This document shows positions 56,923-64,000 of a DNA stretch of 64,000 nt, one piece after another (positions within the stretch are counted from its first letter, which is position 1; each line of letters begins with the position of its first letter). The stretch lies in the NCBI GenBank assembly GCA_963972525.1, contig CAXAUZ010000019.1, forward strand, positions 1 through 64,000. Direction: 5' to 3'. A model generated the notes under the pieces. That model saw only the letters and a program-made list of their open reading frames with translations. It did not search any database and was not told the origin of the DNA. The translations under genes were made by a program, and so were the position numbers. The stretch comes from Salinilacustrithrix sp003476595 (lineage in GTDB: Bacteria > Actinomycetota > Acidimicrobiia > Acidimicrobiales > Salinilacustritrichaceae).

Positions 56923-57780
56923 TCAGCCCAGCAGGGCGTCCACGACCTGCTGCAGCGGCACACGGTAGTGGCGCAGCGGTGGGAGGCCCGAGAGGCGCAG
57001 CGCCCGGTTGTCGAGCACCGAGTTCGCCGGGCGTGGCGCCGGCCGGGGCGGGTCGAGGTCGGCGGTGCGGATCGGGCGGACCTTGCCGGGGTCCTCCCCG
57101 GCCGCCTCGAGCACGTCTCGCACGAACTCGTACCACGAGACCGCGCCCGCGTTCGTGACGTGGAACGTGCCGGGTGTGCGCTGCTCGGCGAGCGCCCAGA
57201 TCGCATCGGCCAGGTCCGCGGCCGACGTCGGACAGCCGCGCTGGTCGTCGACGAAGGCGAGCTCGTCGCGGTCGCGCACGCCCAGGACGGTCTTGACCAT
57301 GTTGTGCCCGTGCTCGCCGAACACCCACGACGTGCGCACGACCGTGGCGCCGGGCAGGTGCGCCCGCACCTCCCGCTCCCCCGCCAGCTTCGACGCCCCG
57401 TACACGGACTGCGGGTTCGGCTCGTCCCACTCGTGGTACGGCTCGGCCTTGGTGCCGTCGAAGACGTAGTCGGTGGACACCTGCACCAGGTGCGTCCCGG
57501 TCTGGCGGCAGGCGTCGGCGAGCCATCGGCACGCCAGCGCGTTGACCAGGTAGGCCCGGTCCGGGTCGGCCTCGCAATCGTCGACCGCCGTCCACGCGCC
57601 GGCGTTGACGACGACGTCGAAGCCGCCGTGACCGACGATCTGCAGGCTCGCCGCACCCGGATCGGCGAGGTCAAGGCGCGACCGGTCGGCCGCCACCACC
57701 TCGACGCCACCGGCCTCGAACCGCCGGACGACCTCGGTGCCGAGCTGGCCCCCGGCCCCCGTGACGAGGACCCGGCTCAT
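56923..57780 (-). CDS. rfbD: dTDP-4-dehydrorhamnose reductase
   Basis: A 285-residue RmlD, the final step of dTDP-L-rhamnose synthesis. Motifs: TGAGGQLGTEVVRRF, VNAGAWTAVDDCEADPD, VQVSTDYVFDGTK, the SVYGASKLAGE catalytic pair, RTSWVFGEHGHNMVKT and VDDQRGCPTSAADLADAI. The length is usual. ATG 57780 overlaps the rmlB stop (ATGA). The enzyme supplies L-rhamnose donors to the WbbL-like and other transferases in this window. M. tuberculosis has rmlD beside wbbL and the LCP gene as well. Confidence 0.96.
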   Translation of the reverse strand: MSRVLVTGAGGQLGTEVVRRFEAGGVEVVAADRSRLDLADPGAASLQIVGHGGFDVVVNAGAWTAVDDCEADPDRAYLVNALACRWLADACRQTGTHLVQVSTDYVFDGTKAEPYHEWDEPNPQSVYGASKLAGEREVRAHLPGATVVRTSWVFGEHGHNMVKTVLGVRDRDELAFVDDQRGCPTSAADLADAIWALAEQRTPGTFHVTNAGAVSWYEFVRDVLEAAGEDPGKVRPIRTADLDPPRPAPRPANSVLDNRALRLSGLPPLRHYRVPLQQVVDALLG

Positions 57781-58736
57781 GGGCGCGGGCGCAGCGGTCG
57801 CCACCACCACTCGTTGTCCCGGTACCAGGCCACGGTGGCGTCGAGGGCTTCGTCGAGGGTGCGCTGGCGGGTCCAGCCGAGCTCGGTGATCTTGGTGATG
57901 TCGACGGAGTAGCGGCGGTCGTGGCCGAGGCGGTCCTCGACGTAGGTGACGAGGGATTCGTCCTTGCCGGTGAGGGCGAGGAGCTTGTCCACGAGCACCC
58001 GGTTGGGGGTCTCGTTGCCGGCGCCGATGTTGTAGATCTCACCGGGCGTCCCGTCGGTGAGCACGAGGTGCACGCCGGCGCAGTGGTCGTCGACGTAGAT
58101 CCAGTCCCGCTCGTTGAGGCCGTCGCCGTAGAGCGGGATGGGGCGGTCCTCGAGCAGGTTGGTGGTGAACAGCGGGATCGCCTTCTCCGGGTACTGGTAG
58201 GGCCCGAAGTTGTTGGTGCAGCGAGTGACCCGGACGTCGAGGCCGTGGGTGGCGTGGTAGCTCAGCGCGAGCAGATCCGAGCCGGCCTTGGAGGCGCTGT
58301 AGGGCGAGCGGGGCTCGAGGGGGTCACCCTCCTTCGACGAGCCGGTCTCGACCGAGCCGTAGACCTCGTCGGTGCCGATGTGCACGACCCGGTCGATGCC
58401 GAGGCGGCGGGCGGTGTCCATGACCACGTTGGTGCCGAAGCAGTTGGTGATGACGAAGTCGTCGCTGCCCTCGATCGAGCGGTCGACGTGGCTCTCGGCC
58501 GCGAAGTGCACCACCGCGTCGCAGCCCCGCATCGCGGACTCGAGCGGGCCGGGATCGCAGATGTCGGCGTGCACGAAGGAGTAGCGGGGGTCGTCGTCGA
58601 CGTCCTTGAGGGTCGACAGGTTCCCGGCGTAGGTGAGGGCGTCGTAGACGACGATCTCGTCGTCGGTGTTGGCCAGCACCCAGCGCACGTAGTTGGAACC
58701 GATGAACCCGGCACCGCCGGTCACGAGGAGTCGCAC
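57777..58736 (-). CDS. rfbB: dTDP-glucose 4,6-dehydratase
   Basis: A 319-residue RmlB, which makes dTDP-4-keto-6-deoxyglucose. Landmarks: TGGAGFIGSNYVRWVL, YDALTYAGNLSTL, HFAAESHVDRSI, HIGTDEVYGS, the SPYSASKAGSDLL catalytic pair, RCTNNFGPYQYPEKAIPLF and DWIYVDDHC. All are typical. The GTG start lies 11 bp after the rmlC stop. A TAGCCT hexamer (58745-58750), whose TAG is the rmlC stop, precedes it by 8 nt, so rmlB may also be transcribed on its own. Confidence 0.97.
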   Translation of the reverse strand: MRLLVTGGAGFIGSNYVRWVLANTDDEIVVYDALTYAGNLSTLKDVDDDPRYSFVHADICDPGPLESAMRGCDAVVHFAAESHVDRSIEGSDDFVITNCFGTNVVMDTARRLGIDRVVHIGTDEVYGSVETGSSKEGDPLEPRSPYSASKAGSDLLALSYHATHGLDVRVTRCTNNFGPYQYPEKAIPLFTTNLLEDRPIPLYGDGLNERDWIYVDDHCAGVHLVLTDGTPGEIYNIGAGNETPNRVLVDKLLALTGKDESLVTYVEDRLGHDRRYSVDITKITELGWTRQRTLDEALDATVAWYRDNEWWWRPLRPRP

Positions 58737-58744
58737 GACGCCCC

Positions 58745-58750
58745 AGGCTA
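58745..58750 (-). promoter_or_regulatory. -10 box (TAGCCT) for rmlB
   Basis: TAGCCT ends 8 nt before GTG 58736. Its first three bases are the rmlC stop codon. Confidence 0.4.
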
Positions 58751-59305
58751 CGGAAGCTCGGCCAGGCGGGGCGCGCTGCGGTCCTTGGCCGACACCTGCG
58801 ACTCGTCGTCTGGGTCCACGGCGATGGGCCAGTCGATGCCGAGGTCCGGGTCGAGCGGGGTGCAGGCCACGCCGGACATGTCGGGCTGCCACTCCACGTC
58901 GAAGCAGTACAGGAACTGGGTGCCGTCCTCCAGCGCCTGGAAGCCGTTGCACACCCCGGGCGGCACCAGCACCTGCACGCCGGGGACCAGGTCGACCTGC
59001 ACCACCGCGCCGAACGTGGCCGAACCGGAACGGACGTCGACGTAGGCCCCGTGGGCCCGGCCGGATGCGACCGTCACCAGCTTGGTCATGGCCTCGCCGT
59101 GCATGCCCCGGATGGCACCCCGGACGGTCTCGGTGACGTTGACCTGCACCCACGGCCCCAGCGACGGCAGGCCGGCGTCGACGAACGCTGACTCCCGGTA
59201 GAACTCGCGGATCGTGCCCCGCTCGTCGGTGACCTGCTTCATCGTCACCACGACCAGCCCGTCGATGCCGGTCGCCTCGGCCGACAGGTCCACGACCGTC
59301 ACCAT
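58748..59305 (-). CDS. rfbC: dTDP-4-dehydrorhamnose 3,5-epimerase family protein
   Basis: A 185-residue cupin-fold RmlC. The catalytic His is in RGAIRGMHGE (usual RGLHYQ) and the barrel has GRAHGAYVDVR and VPPGVCNGFQALEDGTQFLYCFD. The HGF motif is NGF here, so the active site is somewhat divergent from textbook RmlC. Position between rmlA and rmlB makes the 3,5-epimerase role very likely. The ATG overlaps the rmlA stop by 7 bp. It is slightly shorter than some homologues but complete. Confidence 0.9.
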   Translation of the reverse strand: MVTVVDLSAEATGIDGLVVVTMKQVTDERGTIREFYRESAFVDAGLPSLGPWVQVNVTETVRGAIRGMHGEAMTKLVTVASGRAHGAYVDVRSGSATFGAVVQVDLVPGVQVLVPPGVCNGFQALEDGTQFLYCFDVEWQPDMSGVACTPLDPDLGIDWPIAVDPDDESQVSAKDRSAPRLAELP

Positions 59306-60216
59306 GCCGGGCCCTCGCCGGCCTCATCGGCGCCCTCGAAGCTCAGGACCCGCAGCAGCGACTCGCCGTAGCCGCTCTTGGCCAGGTCGCCGCCGTGGAC
59401 CTCGGCCTCGGCCAGCGCGGTCAGCTCGTCGGCGCCGATGAAGCCCTCCCGGTACGCGGCCGCCTCCGGCGAGCCGATCAGGAGGCCCTTGCGGCGCTGC
59501 AGACCCGCCACCCACGTCTGGGCGTCGAGCATGGCGTCGAAGGTGCCGACGTCGAACCAGTCCGTCGCGAACGGCAGCCGGCACACCTCCAGGGCACCCT
59601 GACCCAGGTAGTGGTTGTTCACGTCGGTGATCTCGATCTCGCCCCGTTCGCTCGGCTCGATCGCCTTGGCCACGTCCACCACCGAGCCGTCGTAGAAGTA
59701 GAGCCCCGGCACCATGTACGGCGACGGCGGCTCGGCCGGCTTCTCCAGGATCGCCCGGACCGAACCGTCGGCGGCCAGGTCGAGCACGCCGTACCGCTCC
59801 GGATCCGGCACCCAGAGCCCGAACACGACCGCACCTTGCGGCGTCGTGAACCGCTGCAGCTGCTCGCCCAGGCCAACGCCGTAGAAGATGTTGTCGCCCA
59901 GGATCAGCGCCACGTCGTCGCCGTCGATGAAGTCCTCACCGACGATGAAGGCATCGGCGAGCCCGCGCGGCTCGGCCTGCACCGCGTAGGAGAACGAGCA
60001 GCCCCACTGCGAGCCGTCGCCCAGCAGCGCCTCGAACGCCGGGATCTGCTCCGGCGTCGAGATGACCAGGATCTCGTTGATGCGCGCGTGCAGCAGCGTG
60101 GAGATCGGGTAGTAGACGAGCGGCTTGTCGTAGACGTGCATGAGCTGCTTCGAGGTCGCTCTGCTCGCCGGCCCCAGCCGCGTTGCCCGCCCACCAGCGA
60201 GGACGATGCCCTTCAT
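59299..60216 (-). CDS. rfbA: Glucose-1-phosphate thymidylyltransferase
   Basis: A 305-residue RmlA, which condenses dTTP and glucose-1-phosphate to dTDP-glucose. The nucleotide loop reads GGRATRLGPASRATSKQLMHVYDKP (classical GGSGTRLxPxT), a conservative but noticeable change. LILGDNIFYGVGL, EKPAEPPSPYMVPGLYFYD, RGEIEITDVNNHYL and DWFDVGTFDAMLDA are canonical. It heads the rmlA-rmlC-rmlB-rmlD-ugd-uxs run on the minus strand. A CAGGAT hexamer 8 nt before the ATG resembles the leaderless promoters but has C at the first position. Confidence 0.94.
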   Translation of the reverse strand: MKGIVLAGGRATRLGPASRATSKQLMHVYDKPLVYYPISTLLHARINEILVISTPEQIPAFEALLGDGSQWGCSFSYAVQAEPRGLADAFIVGEDFIDGDDVALILGDNIFYGVGLGEQLQRFTTPQGAVVFGLWVPDPERYGVLDLAADGSVRAILEKPAEPPSPYMVPGLYFYDGSVVDVAKAIEPSERGEIEITDVNNHYLGQGALEVCRLPFATDWFDVGTFDAMLDAQTWVAGLQRRKGLLIGSPEAAAYREGFIGADELTALAEAEVHGGDLAKSGYGESLLRVLSFEGADEAGEGPAW

Positions 60217-60268
60217 GACCGCCGATCCTGGCAGACGCGCGCCGCGGCGCCGTCCGTGTCCGCCGGCG

Positions 60269-61717
60269 TCAGCCGCACACGACGTCGTCGGGGATCGTGC
60301 CCGACACCGTGCCGAGCGCCGTCGTCGTGGTGGTCTCGGCGTCGATCGTGGTGGTCGGCGCAGGCAGCGTCGTCACCGTCTCCTCCGAGGGGTCCGGCGC
60401 CGGCAGCGGCTCGGCCCGCAGGCCCTGCCAGTCGGTGCCGGTCACGACCGTGATGTCGTCGACCGCATCATCCACGATGAGCTCGGCGTCGGCGGCGAGC
60501 CAGCGACGGACCAGGTCGGCGGCGGCCTCGCTGCCGGCCGGGTGGCGGATCTCGGTGCGCTCGACACCGAGCCGGGCGGCGTCGCCGGTGCCACCGAGGG
60601 CGAAGCCGGCCTCGCGCAGCTCGCCGGAGGCAGCCGACGCCTGGCCCGGCTCGCCCGTGCCGTTCAGCACGCGGACCCGGACCGACTCCTCGCTGAGCTG
60701 GGTCGGGTCGGAGCTGCGGAAGATGTCCAGCACCTCCTCGGCTTCCTGGGTGACCAGGCGCAGCACCGCGGCGCCCCCGATCGAGTCGTCGACCACGGGC
60801 AGCTGGTACACGTCGAGGGAGGCGGGGTCGAAGCGGCGGAACTCCCGCCCCAGGGCGAGCAGGTCGTCGCCGTCGAGGGTGTCGTCGATGGTGACGGCGT
60901 CGAGGGTGCTGTCGATCAGCTCGTCGAGCGTCACGGGGTTGCGCACCCCCCGGTCCACGGCGCGCTCGAGGGCCGCGATGATGAACTGCTGCTGGCGTCG
61001 GATGCGGCCGAGGTCCCCGGTGGGGTCGGTGCGCCAGCGCCCGTCGATGTACTCCTGGTAGGCGCGGCTGCGCACGAAGCCGAGCGCGTTGCGGGCGTCG
61101 AGGGTGATGCACCCGGGCTCGGGCACGTCGAGGCCGCTGCGCTGGTCGCGCACCGGGTTGGGGAACCAGATCTCCACCCCGTCGATGGCGTTGACCAGGC
61201 GACCGAAGCCGTGGAAGTCCACCTGCGCGTAGTGGTTCACCGGGATGCCGAGGTAGGCCTGGATCGTCTCCACCAGCAGCTCGGGGCCGCCCAGCTCGAT
61301 CGCCTCGTTGATGCGGCCGTTGCCGTGACCGGGGATCGGCACCCACAGGTCGCGGGGCAGCGACAGGAGCGCGGCCCGGGTGGAGGTCGGGTCGACCCGC
61401 AGGATCATCATCGTGTCGGAGCGCAGGCCGGCGATGTCGGTGCGGCTGGAGGCCACGGGGTCGTCGGGGTCCAACCCGGCGGCGGAGTCGACGCCGACGA
61501 TGAGGAAGTTCTCGGCGATGACCTCGCGACCCTCGTCGTCCTCGCTGACGCTCAGGGTCTCGCCGATCTCGACGCGCGGGATCTGCCCGTACTTCTCGTA
61601 GCCGTAGGCGAGCGAGCCCGCCGCGAACAGGAAGCCGACCATCGCGAGCACGTTCGTGATGATCACCAGCTTCTGGAGCACGCTGCGCCTCGCCCGACGT
61701 GTCTCCGTGCCGGACAT
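60269..61717 (-). CDS. LytR-CpsA-Psr (LCP) family glycopolymer ligase with C-terminal LytR_C domain
   Basis: A 482-residue membrane protein. One N-terminal helix (about 17-38) is followed by the LCP domain (about 85-260: LRSDTMMILRVDP, LSLPRDLWVPIPGHG, RINEAIELGG, VDFHGFGRLVNAIDGVEI, and GFVRSRAYQ with the Arg that grips the lipid phosphate). A LytR_C domain (about 370-460) and a Thr-rich tail ending in Cys complete it. LCP enzymes transfer lipid-linked glycopolymers onto peptidoglycan, so it probably attaches the glycan made by this cluster. The ATG follows a TAGCGT box by 7 nt; GTG 61726 is rejected. Confidence 0.94.
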   Translation of the reverse strand: MSGTETRRARRSVLQKLVIITNVLAMVGFLFAAGSLAYGYEKYGQIPRVEIGETLSVSEDDEGREVIAENFLIVGVDSAAGLDPDDPVASSRTDIAGLRSDTMMILRVDPTSTRAALLSLPRDLWVPIPGHGNGRINEAIELGGPELLVETIQAYLGIPVNHYAQVDFHGFGRLVNAIDGVEIWFPNPVRDQRSGLDVPEPGCITLDARNALGFVRSRAYQEYIDGRWRTDPTGDLGRIRRQQQFIIAALERAVDRGVRNPVTLDELIDSTLDAVTIDDTLDGDDLLALGREFRRFDPASLDVYQLPVVDDSIGGAAVLRLVTQEAEEVLDIFRSSDPTQLSEESVRVRVLNGTGEPGQASAASGELREAGFALGGTGDAARLGVERTEIRHPAGSEAAADLVRRWLAADAELIVDDAVDDITVVTGTDWQGLRAEPLPAPDPSEETVTTLPAPTTTIDAETTTTTALGTVSGTIPDDVVCG

Positions 61718-61724
61718 CGGCCCC

Positions 61725-61730
61725 ACGCTA
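61725..61730 (-). promoter_or_regulatory. -10 box (TAGCGT) for the LCP gene
   Basis: Minus-strand TAGCGT ends 7 nt before ATG 61717. Confidence 0.5.
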
Positions 61731-61764
61731 CCGAGCGGCCGGGGAGCCGCCGCGCCCGCCCCTC

Positions 61765-61770
61765 TAGCCT
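61765..61770 (+). promoter_or_regulatory. -10 box (TAGCCT) for pabB
   Basis: TAGCCT ends 6 nt before GTG 61777, on the opposite strand and 35 bp from the LCP -10 box. Confidence 0.5.
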
Positions 61771-61776
61771 CCGGCC

Positions 61777-62802
61777 GTGGCCCGGCTCGCCGACCAGCCG
61801 CCGCTCGCCGTGGTCGGCGAACGGCTGTGCACCGACCTCACCGACGTCACCGATGACCCCGCGTGCCTGGAGGGCGAGGGCTTCTGGGCCGTGGTCGTCC
61901 CCTACGACGCCCCGCCGACCTTCGCCCGCTTCGCCACGGTGCGCCCCGCTCGCCCGTGGCGCGGGCCGCGCTGGGTCGGCCCGGCGCGGGACGCGTGGTC
62001 CAGCTCGCTCGACCGAGCGGCCTTCGAGGCGGGCGTGCGCACCATCCGCGCCGCCATCGAGGCCGGCGACGTCTACCAGGTCAACCTCACCCGGCAGCTG
62101 GCCGCACCCGCCCCGCCCGATGCCGACGTCGCTGCCCTCGGTGCGGCGCTGGCCGTCGGCAACCCCGCGCCCTACGCCGCCGTGGTCCGGGTGCCTGCCG
62201 CCGGCATCCACGTCGCCTCCGCATCGCCGGAGCGCTACCTGCGCCGCGAGGGGCGCCTCGTGTGGTCCTCCCCGATCAAGGGGACGGCGGCCACCCCCGA
62301 TGCCTTCCTCGCCAAGGACCGGGCCGAGAACGTGATGATCGTGGACCTGGTCCGCAACGACCTCGGACGGGTCTGCGACTACGGCTCGGTCTGCGTCCCG
62401 GCGCTGCTGGCCGTGGAGCACCACCCCGGGCTCGTGCACCTGGTGTCGACCGTCGCCGGGGAGCTGGCCGACGGCGTGGGCTGGCCCGGCCTGCTCGACG
62501 CCACCTTCCCGCCCGGTTCGATCACGGGCGCGCCGAAGCTGGCGGCGATGGAGGTCATCCGCCAGCTGGAGCCCGTGCCACGCGGCGTCTACTGCGGCGG
62601 GGTCGGGTGGGTGGACGCCGATCGGGGGATCGGCGAGCTCAACGTCGCGATCCGGACGTTCTGGATCGACCCGGACGGCGAGGGTGGCCCGACGCTGCGG
62701 TTCGGCACCGGGGGCGGGATCACCCACGACAGCGACCCGGCCGGTGAGTGGGCCGAGACCGAGCTCAAGGCCCGGACGCTGTTGGCGGTCGCGTCCGGCT
62801 GA
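61777..62802 (+). CDS. pabB: Aminodeoxychorismate synthase component I
   Basis: A 341-residue chorismate-binding enzyme. It aminates chorismate to 4-amino-4-deoxychorismate for folate synthesis. The key residue is Lys168 in PIKGTA, the PabB hallmark (anthranilate synthase has Ala at that position). Others: GDVYQVNLTRQ, MIVDLVRNDLGRVC, FPPGSITGAPKLAAMEVI and GGGITHDSDP. It lacks the N-terminal 100-130 residues of longer PabB proteins, as in many short actinobacterial versions. The glutaminase pabA is not in the window. A leaderless-like GTG start supports its own promoter, divergent from LCP. Confidence 0.93.
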   Translation: MARLADQPPLAVVGERLCTDLTDVTDDPACLEGEGFWAVVVPYDAPPTFARFATVRPARPWRGPRWVGPARDAWSSSLDRAAFEAGVRTIRAAIEAGDVYQVNLTRQLAAPAPPDADVAALGAALAVGNPAPYAAVVRVPAAGIHVASASPERYLRREGRLVWSSPIKGTAATPDAFLAKDRAENVMIVDLVRNDLGRVCDYGSVCVPALLAVEHHPGLVHLVSTVAGELADGVGWPGLLDATFPPGSITGAPKLAAMEVIRQLEPVPRGVYCGGVGWVDADRGIGELNVAIRTFWIDPDGEGGPTLRFGTGGGITHDSDPAGEWAETELKARTLLAVASG

Positions 62803-62820
62803 AGGCGACCGCCGGTTGGA

Positions 62821-64000
62821 TCAGCGGGGGCGGGAGGCCTCGATGGCCTGGCGCTTGGCGCCGCCACCCTTGCGGTGCACCTTCGACGGCGGGTTGGTGC
62901 GCCCGTCCGTGGACTGGCGCTGCTTGCGGGGGCGGGGGTCGACGTCGACCACGCCGTCGGCGCCGCGGCGCTCGGCCGGCTTGGTGCGGGTGCGGGGCTT
63001 GCCGCCGTCACGGGCCGGACGGTCGTCGCGTCGCGCGCTCTTGCCCGCGGCGCGGTCCTCACCGTCGCGGGTGCGGGTCCGCTGGCGGTTGCGACCGCCG
63101 TTGCCACCGCCGCCCTTGGGCGGTGAGGACTGCTGGGCCTTGGCGGCCGGCTGGGCCTTCTGGCGGGACGTGGCCTCGCGGTGACGGGAGCCGTCGCCGA
63201 GGAGCGTGGCGTCCGGCGTGGTCACGACCTGGGCCAGTCCGAGGTCGCGCTGGAGGGTCTTGACGTCCTTGCGGTTGTTGTCGCGCACGAAGGACACCAC
63301 GACGCCCTGGGCGCCGGCGCGGGCCGTGCGACCGGAGCGGTGCAGGTAGGTCTTGTCGTCCTCGGGCGGGTCGAAGTGCACCACGCAGGCCACGCCGTCG
63401 ACGTGGATGCCGCGGGCGGCGACGTCGGTGGCGATCAGCGCCTGCACGTGGCCCTTGGTGAACGCCTCGAGCGCACGGGTGCGCTGGTTCTGGTTGCGTC
63501 CACCGTGGATGGCCGCAGCCTCGACGCCGGCCTTGCCGAGCTGCTTGCACAGGCGGTCGGCGCCGTGGCGGGTGCGGGTGAACACGATGGTCGGCCCGGC
63601 GGCGACGACGGCGTCGCGGGTGTGGTCGACGCGCTGCTCGTGGTCGATGGACCAGAAGTGATGCGCCATGGCGGTCATGTCCGGCTCGACCTCGCCGACC
63701 TCGTGGCGGACCGGGTCGTGCTGGTAGCGGCGGGTCAGCTCGGCGATGTCACCGTCGAGCGTGGCCGAGAACAGCAGGGTCTGGCGGTCGCTCTTGGTGC
63801 GGTCGAGCAGGCGCTTGACGGCGGGGAGGAACCCCATGTCGGCCATGCGGTCGGCCTCGTCGACGACGACGACGCCCACCTCGGCGAGGCTCACGCTGCC
63901 GCTGCTGATGAGGTCCTCGAGTCGGCCGGGGCAGGCGACGAGGACGTCGACGCCGCGGCGGATGGCCTGGTTCTGGGGGCCGTAGCCGACGCCGCCGTAC
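62821..64000 (-). CDS. DEAD-box RNA helicase (partial, N-terminus cut by window edge)
   Basis: 393 codons of a DEAD-box helicase that runs off the right edge. The Q motif, Walker A and start are outside. Visible are CPGRLEDL (motif Ib region), VVVDEADRMADMGF (motif II DEAD), LLFSATL (motif III SAT), IVFTRTRHGADRL, and domain 2 with ALIATDVAARGIHVDGVACVVHFDPPEDDKTYLHRSGRTARAG. The last 140 residues are a basic, Arg/Lys/Gly-rich tail, likely RNA-binding and disordered. Similar actinobacterial RhlE/CsdA-like helicases act in ribosome assembly or RNA turnover. The 5' start cannot be judged. Confidence 0.95.
   Translation of the reverse strand, partial: YGGVGYGPQNQAIRRGVDVLVACPGRLEDLISSGSVSLAEVGVVVVDEADRMADMGFLPAVKRLLDRTKSDRQTLLFSATLDGDIAELTRRYQHDPVRHEVGEVEPDMTAMAHHFWSIDHEQRVDHTRDAVVAAGPTIVFTRTRHGADRLCKQLGKAGVEAAAIHGGRNQNQRTRALEAFTKGHVQALIATDVAARGIHVDGVACVVHFDPPEDDKTYLHRSGRTARAGAQGVVVSFVRDNNRKDVKTLQRDLGLAQVVTTPDATLLGDGSRHREATSRQKAQPAAKAQQSSPPKGGGGNGGRNRQRTRTRDGEDRAAGKSARRDDRPARDGGKPRTRTKPAERRGADGVVDVDPRPRKQRQSTDGRTNPPSKVHRKGGGAKRQAIEASRPR

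Overview
This window comes from a very GC-rich actinobacterium. Coenzyme F420 genes (cofD-cofE), a SigE-family ECF sigma factor, DUF3499, DUF5719 and an LCP ligase are actinobacterial hallmarks. Gene order follows Mycobacterium tuberculosis Rv3240c-Rv3267 in outline (secA1, comF-like, sahH, TobH-like SIS protein, manB, DUF3499, fbiA/fbiB, manC-like, wbbL-like, rmlD, LCP). I suspect class Acidimicrobiia, but that is inference. There are no tRNA or rRNA genes, insertion sequences, prophage genes or CRISPR arrays. Both ends cut a gene: secA on the left and a DEAD-box helicase on the right. No stretch above 300 bases lacks a gene.

Layout. 1-9.6 kb: secA, a secreted trypsin-like protease, a translationally coupled SGNH lipoprotein and OafA-type acyltransferase, a NarL-type regulator, a ComF-type phosphoribosyltransferase, an ECF sigma factor with its overlapping membrane partner, and a threonine-aldolase-like enzyme. 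9.6-15.4 kb: an overlapping SDR / carboxymuconolactone-decarboxylase-like / PAS-GGDEF-EAL set, a small acidic protein and ahcY. 15.5-20.6 kb: three large multi-membrane GT-C-like proteins, two of them paralogues. 20.6-24.6 kb: a SelW-type selenoprotein whose in-frame UGA hides it from ordinary gene finding, a SIS-domain isomerase, a Trm112-like protein and a flippase-like/phosphomannomutase fusion. 24.8-39.9 kb: an ABC exporter, envelope glycosyltransferases, a CPBP protease, DUF3499, ftsH, a thioredoxin-like protein, DUF5719, a giant GT2 membrane protein and a coiled-coil protein.

40-61.7 kb is a surface-glycan region. It supplies GDP-D-rhamnose (gmd, rmd, a manC-like gene), dTDP-L-rhamnose (rmlABCD) and UDP-xylose (ugd, uxs). 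It also holds several GT4 and GT2 transferases and ends in an LCP ligase that probably attaches the finished glycan to the wall. The F420 genes cofD and cofE sit inside the GDP-rhamnose operon through 4-bp start/stop overlaps. pabB and the helicase close the window.

Expression signals are unusually readable. At least sixteen genes have a TANNNT -10 box 6-10 nt before the start codon and no Shine-Dalgarno, which indicates leaderless transcripts. Elsewhere ATGA/GTGA overlaps couple genes. The main finds are the UGA-encoded selenoprotein with a SECIS-like hairpin, the membrane-domain/phosphomannomutase fusion, a pair of related palindromes in tandem, three consecutive strong hairpins between convergent genes, a probable CTG start on cofD, and short islands of aberrant codon use inside two glycan genes.
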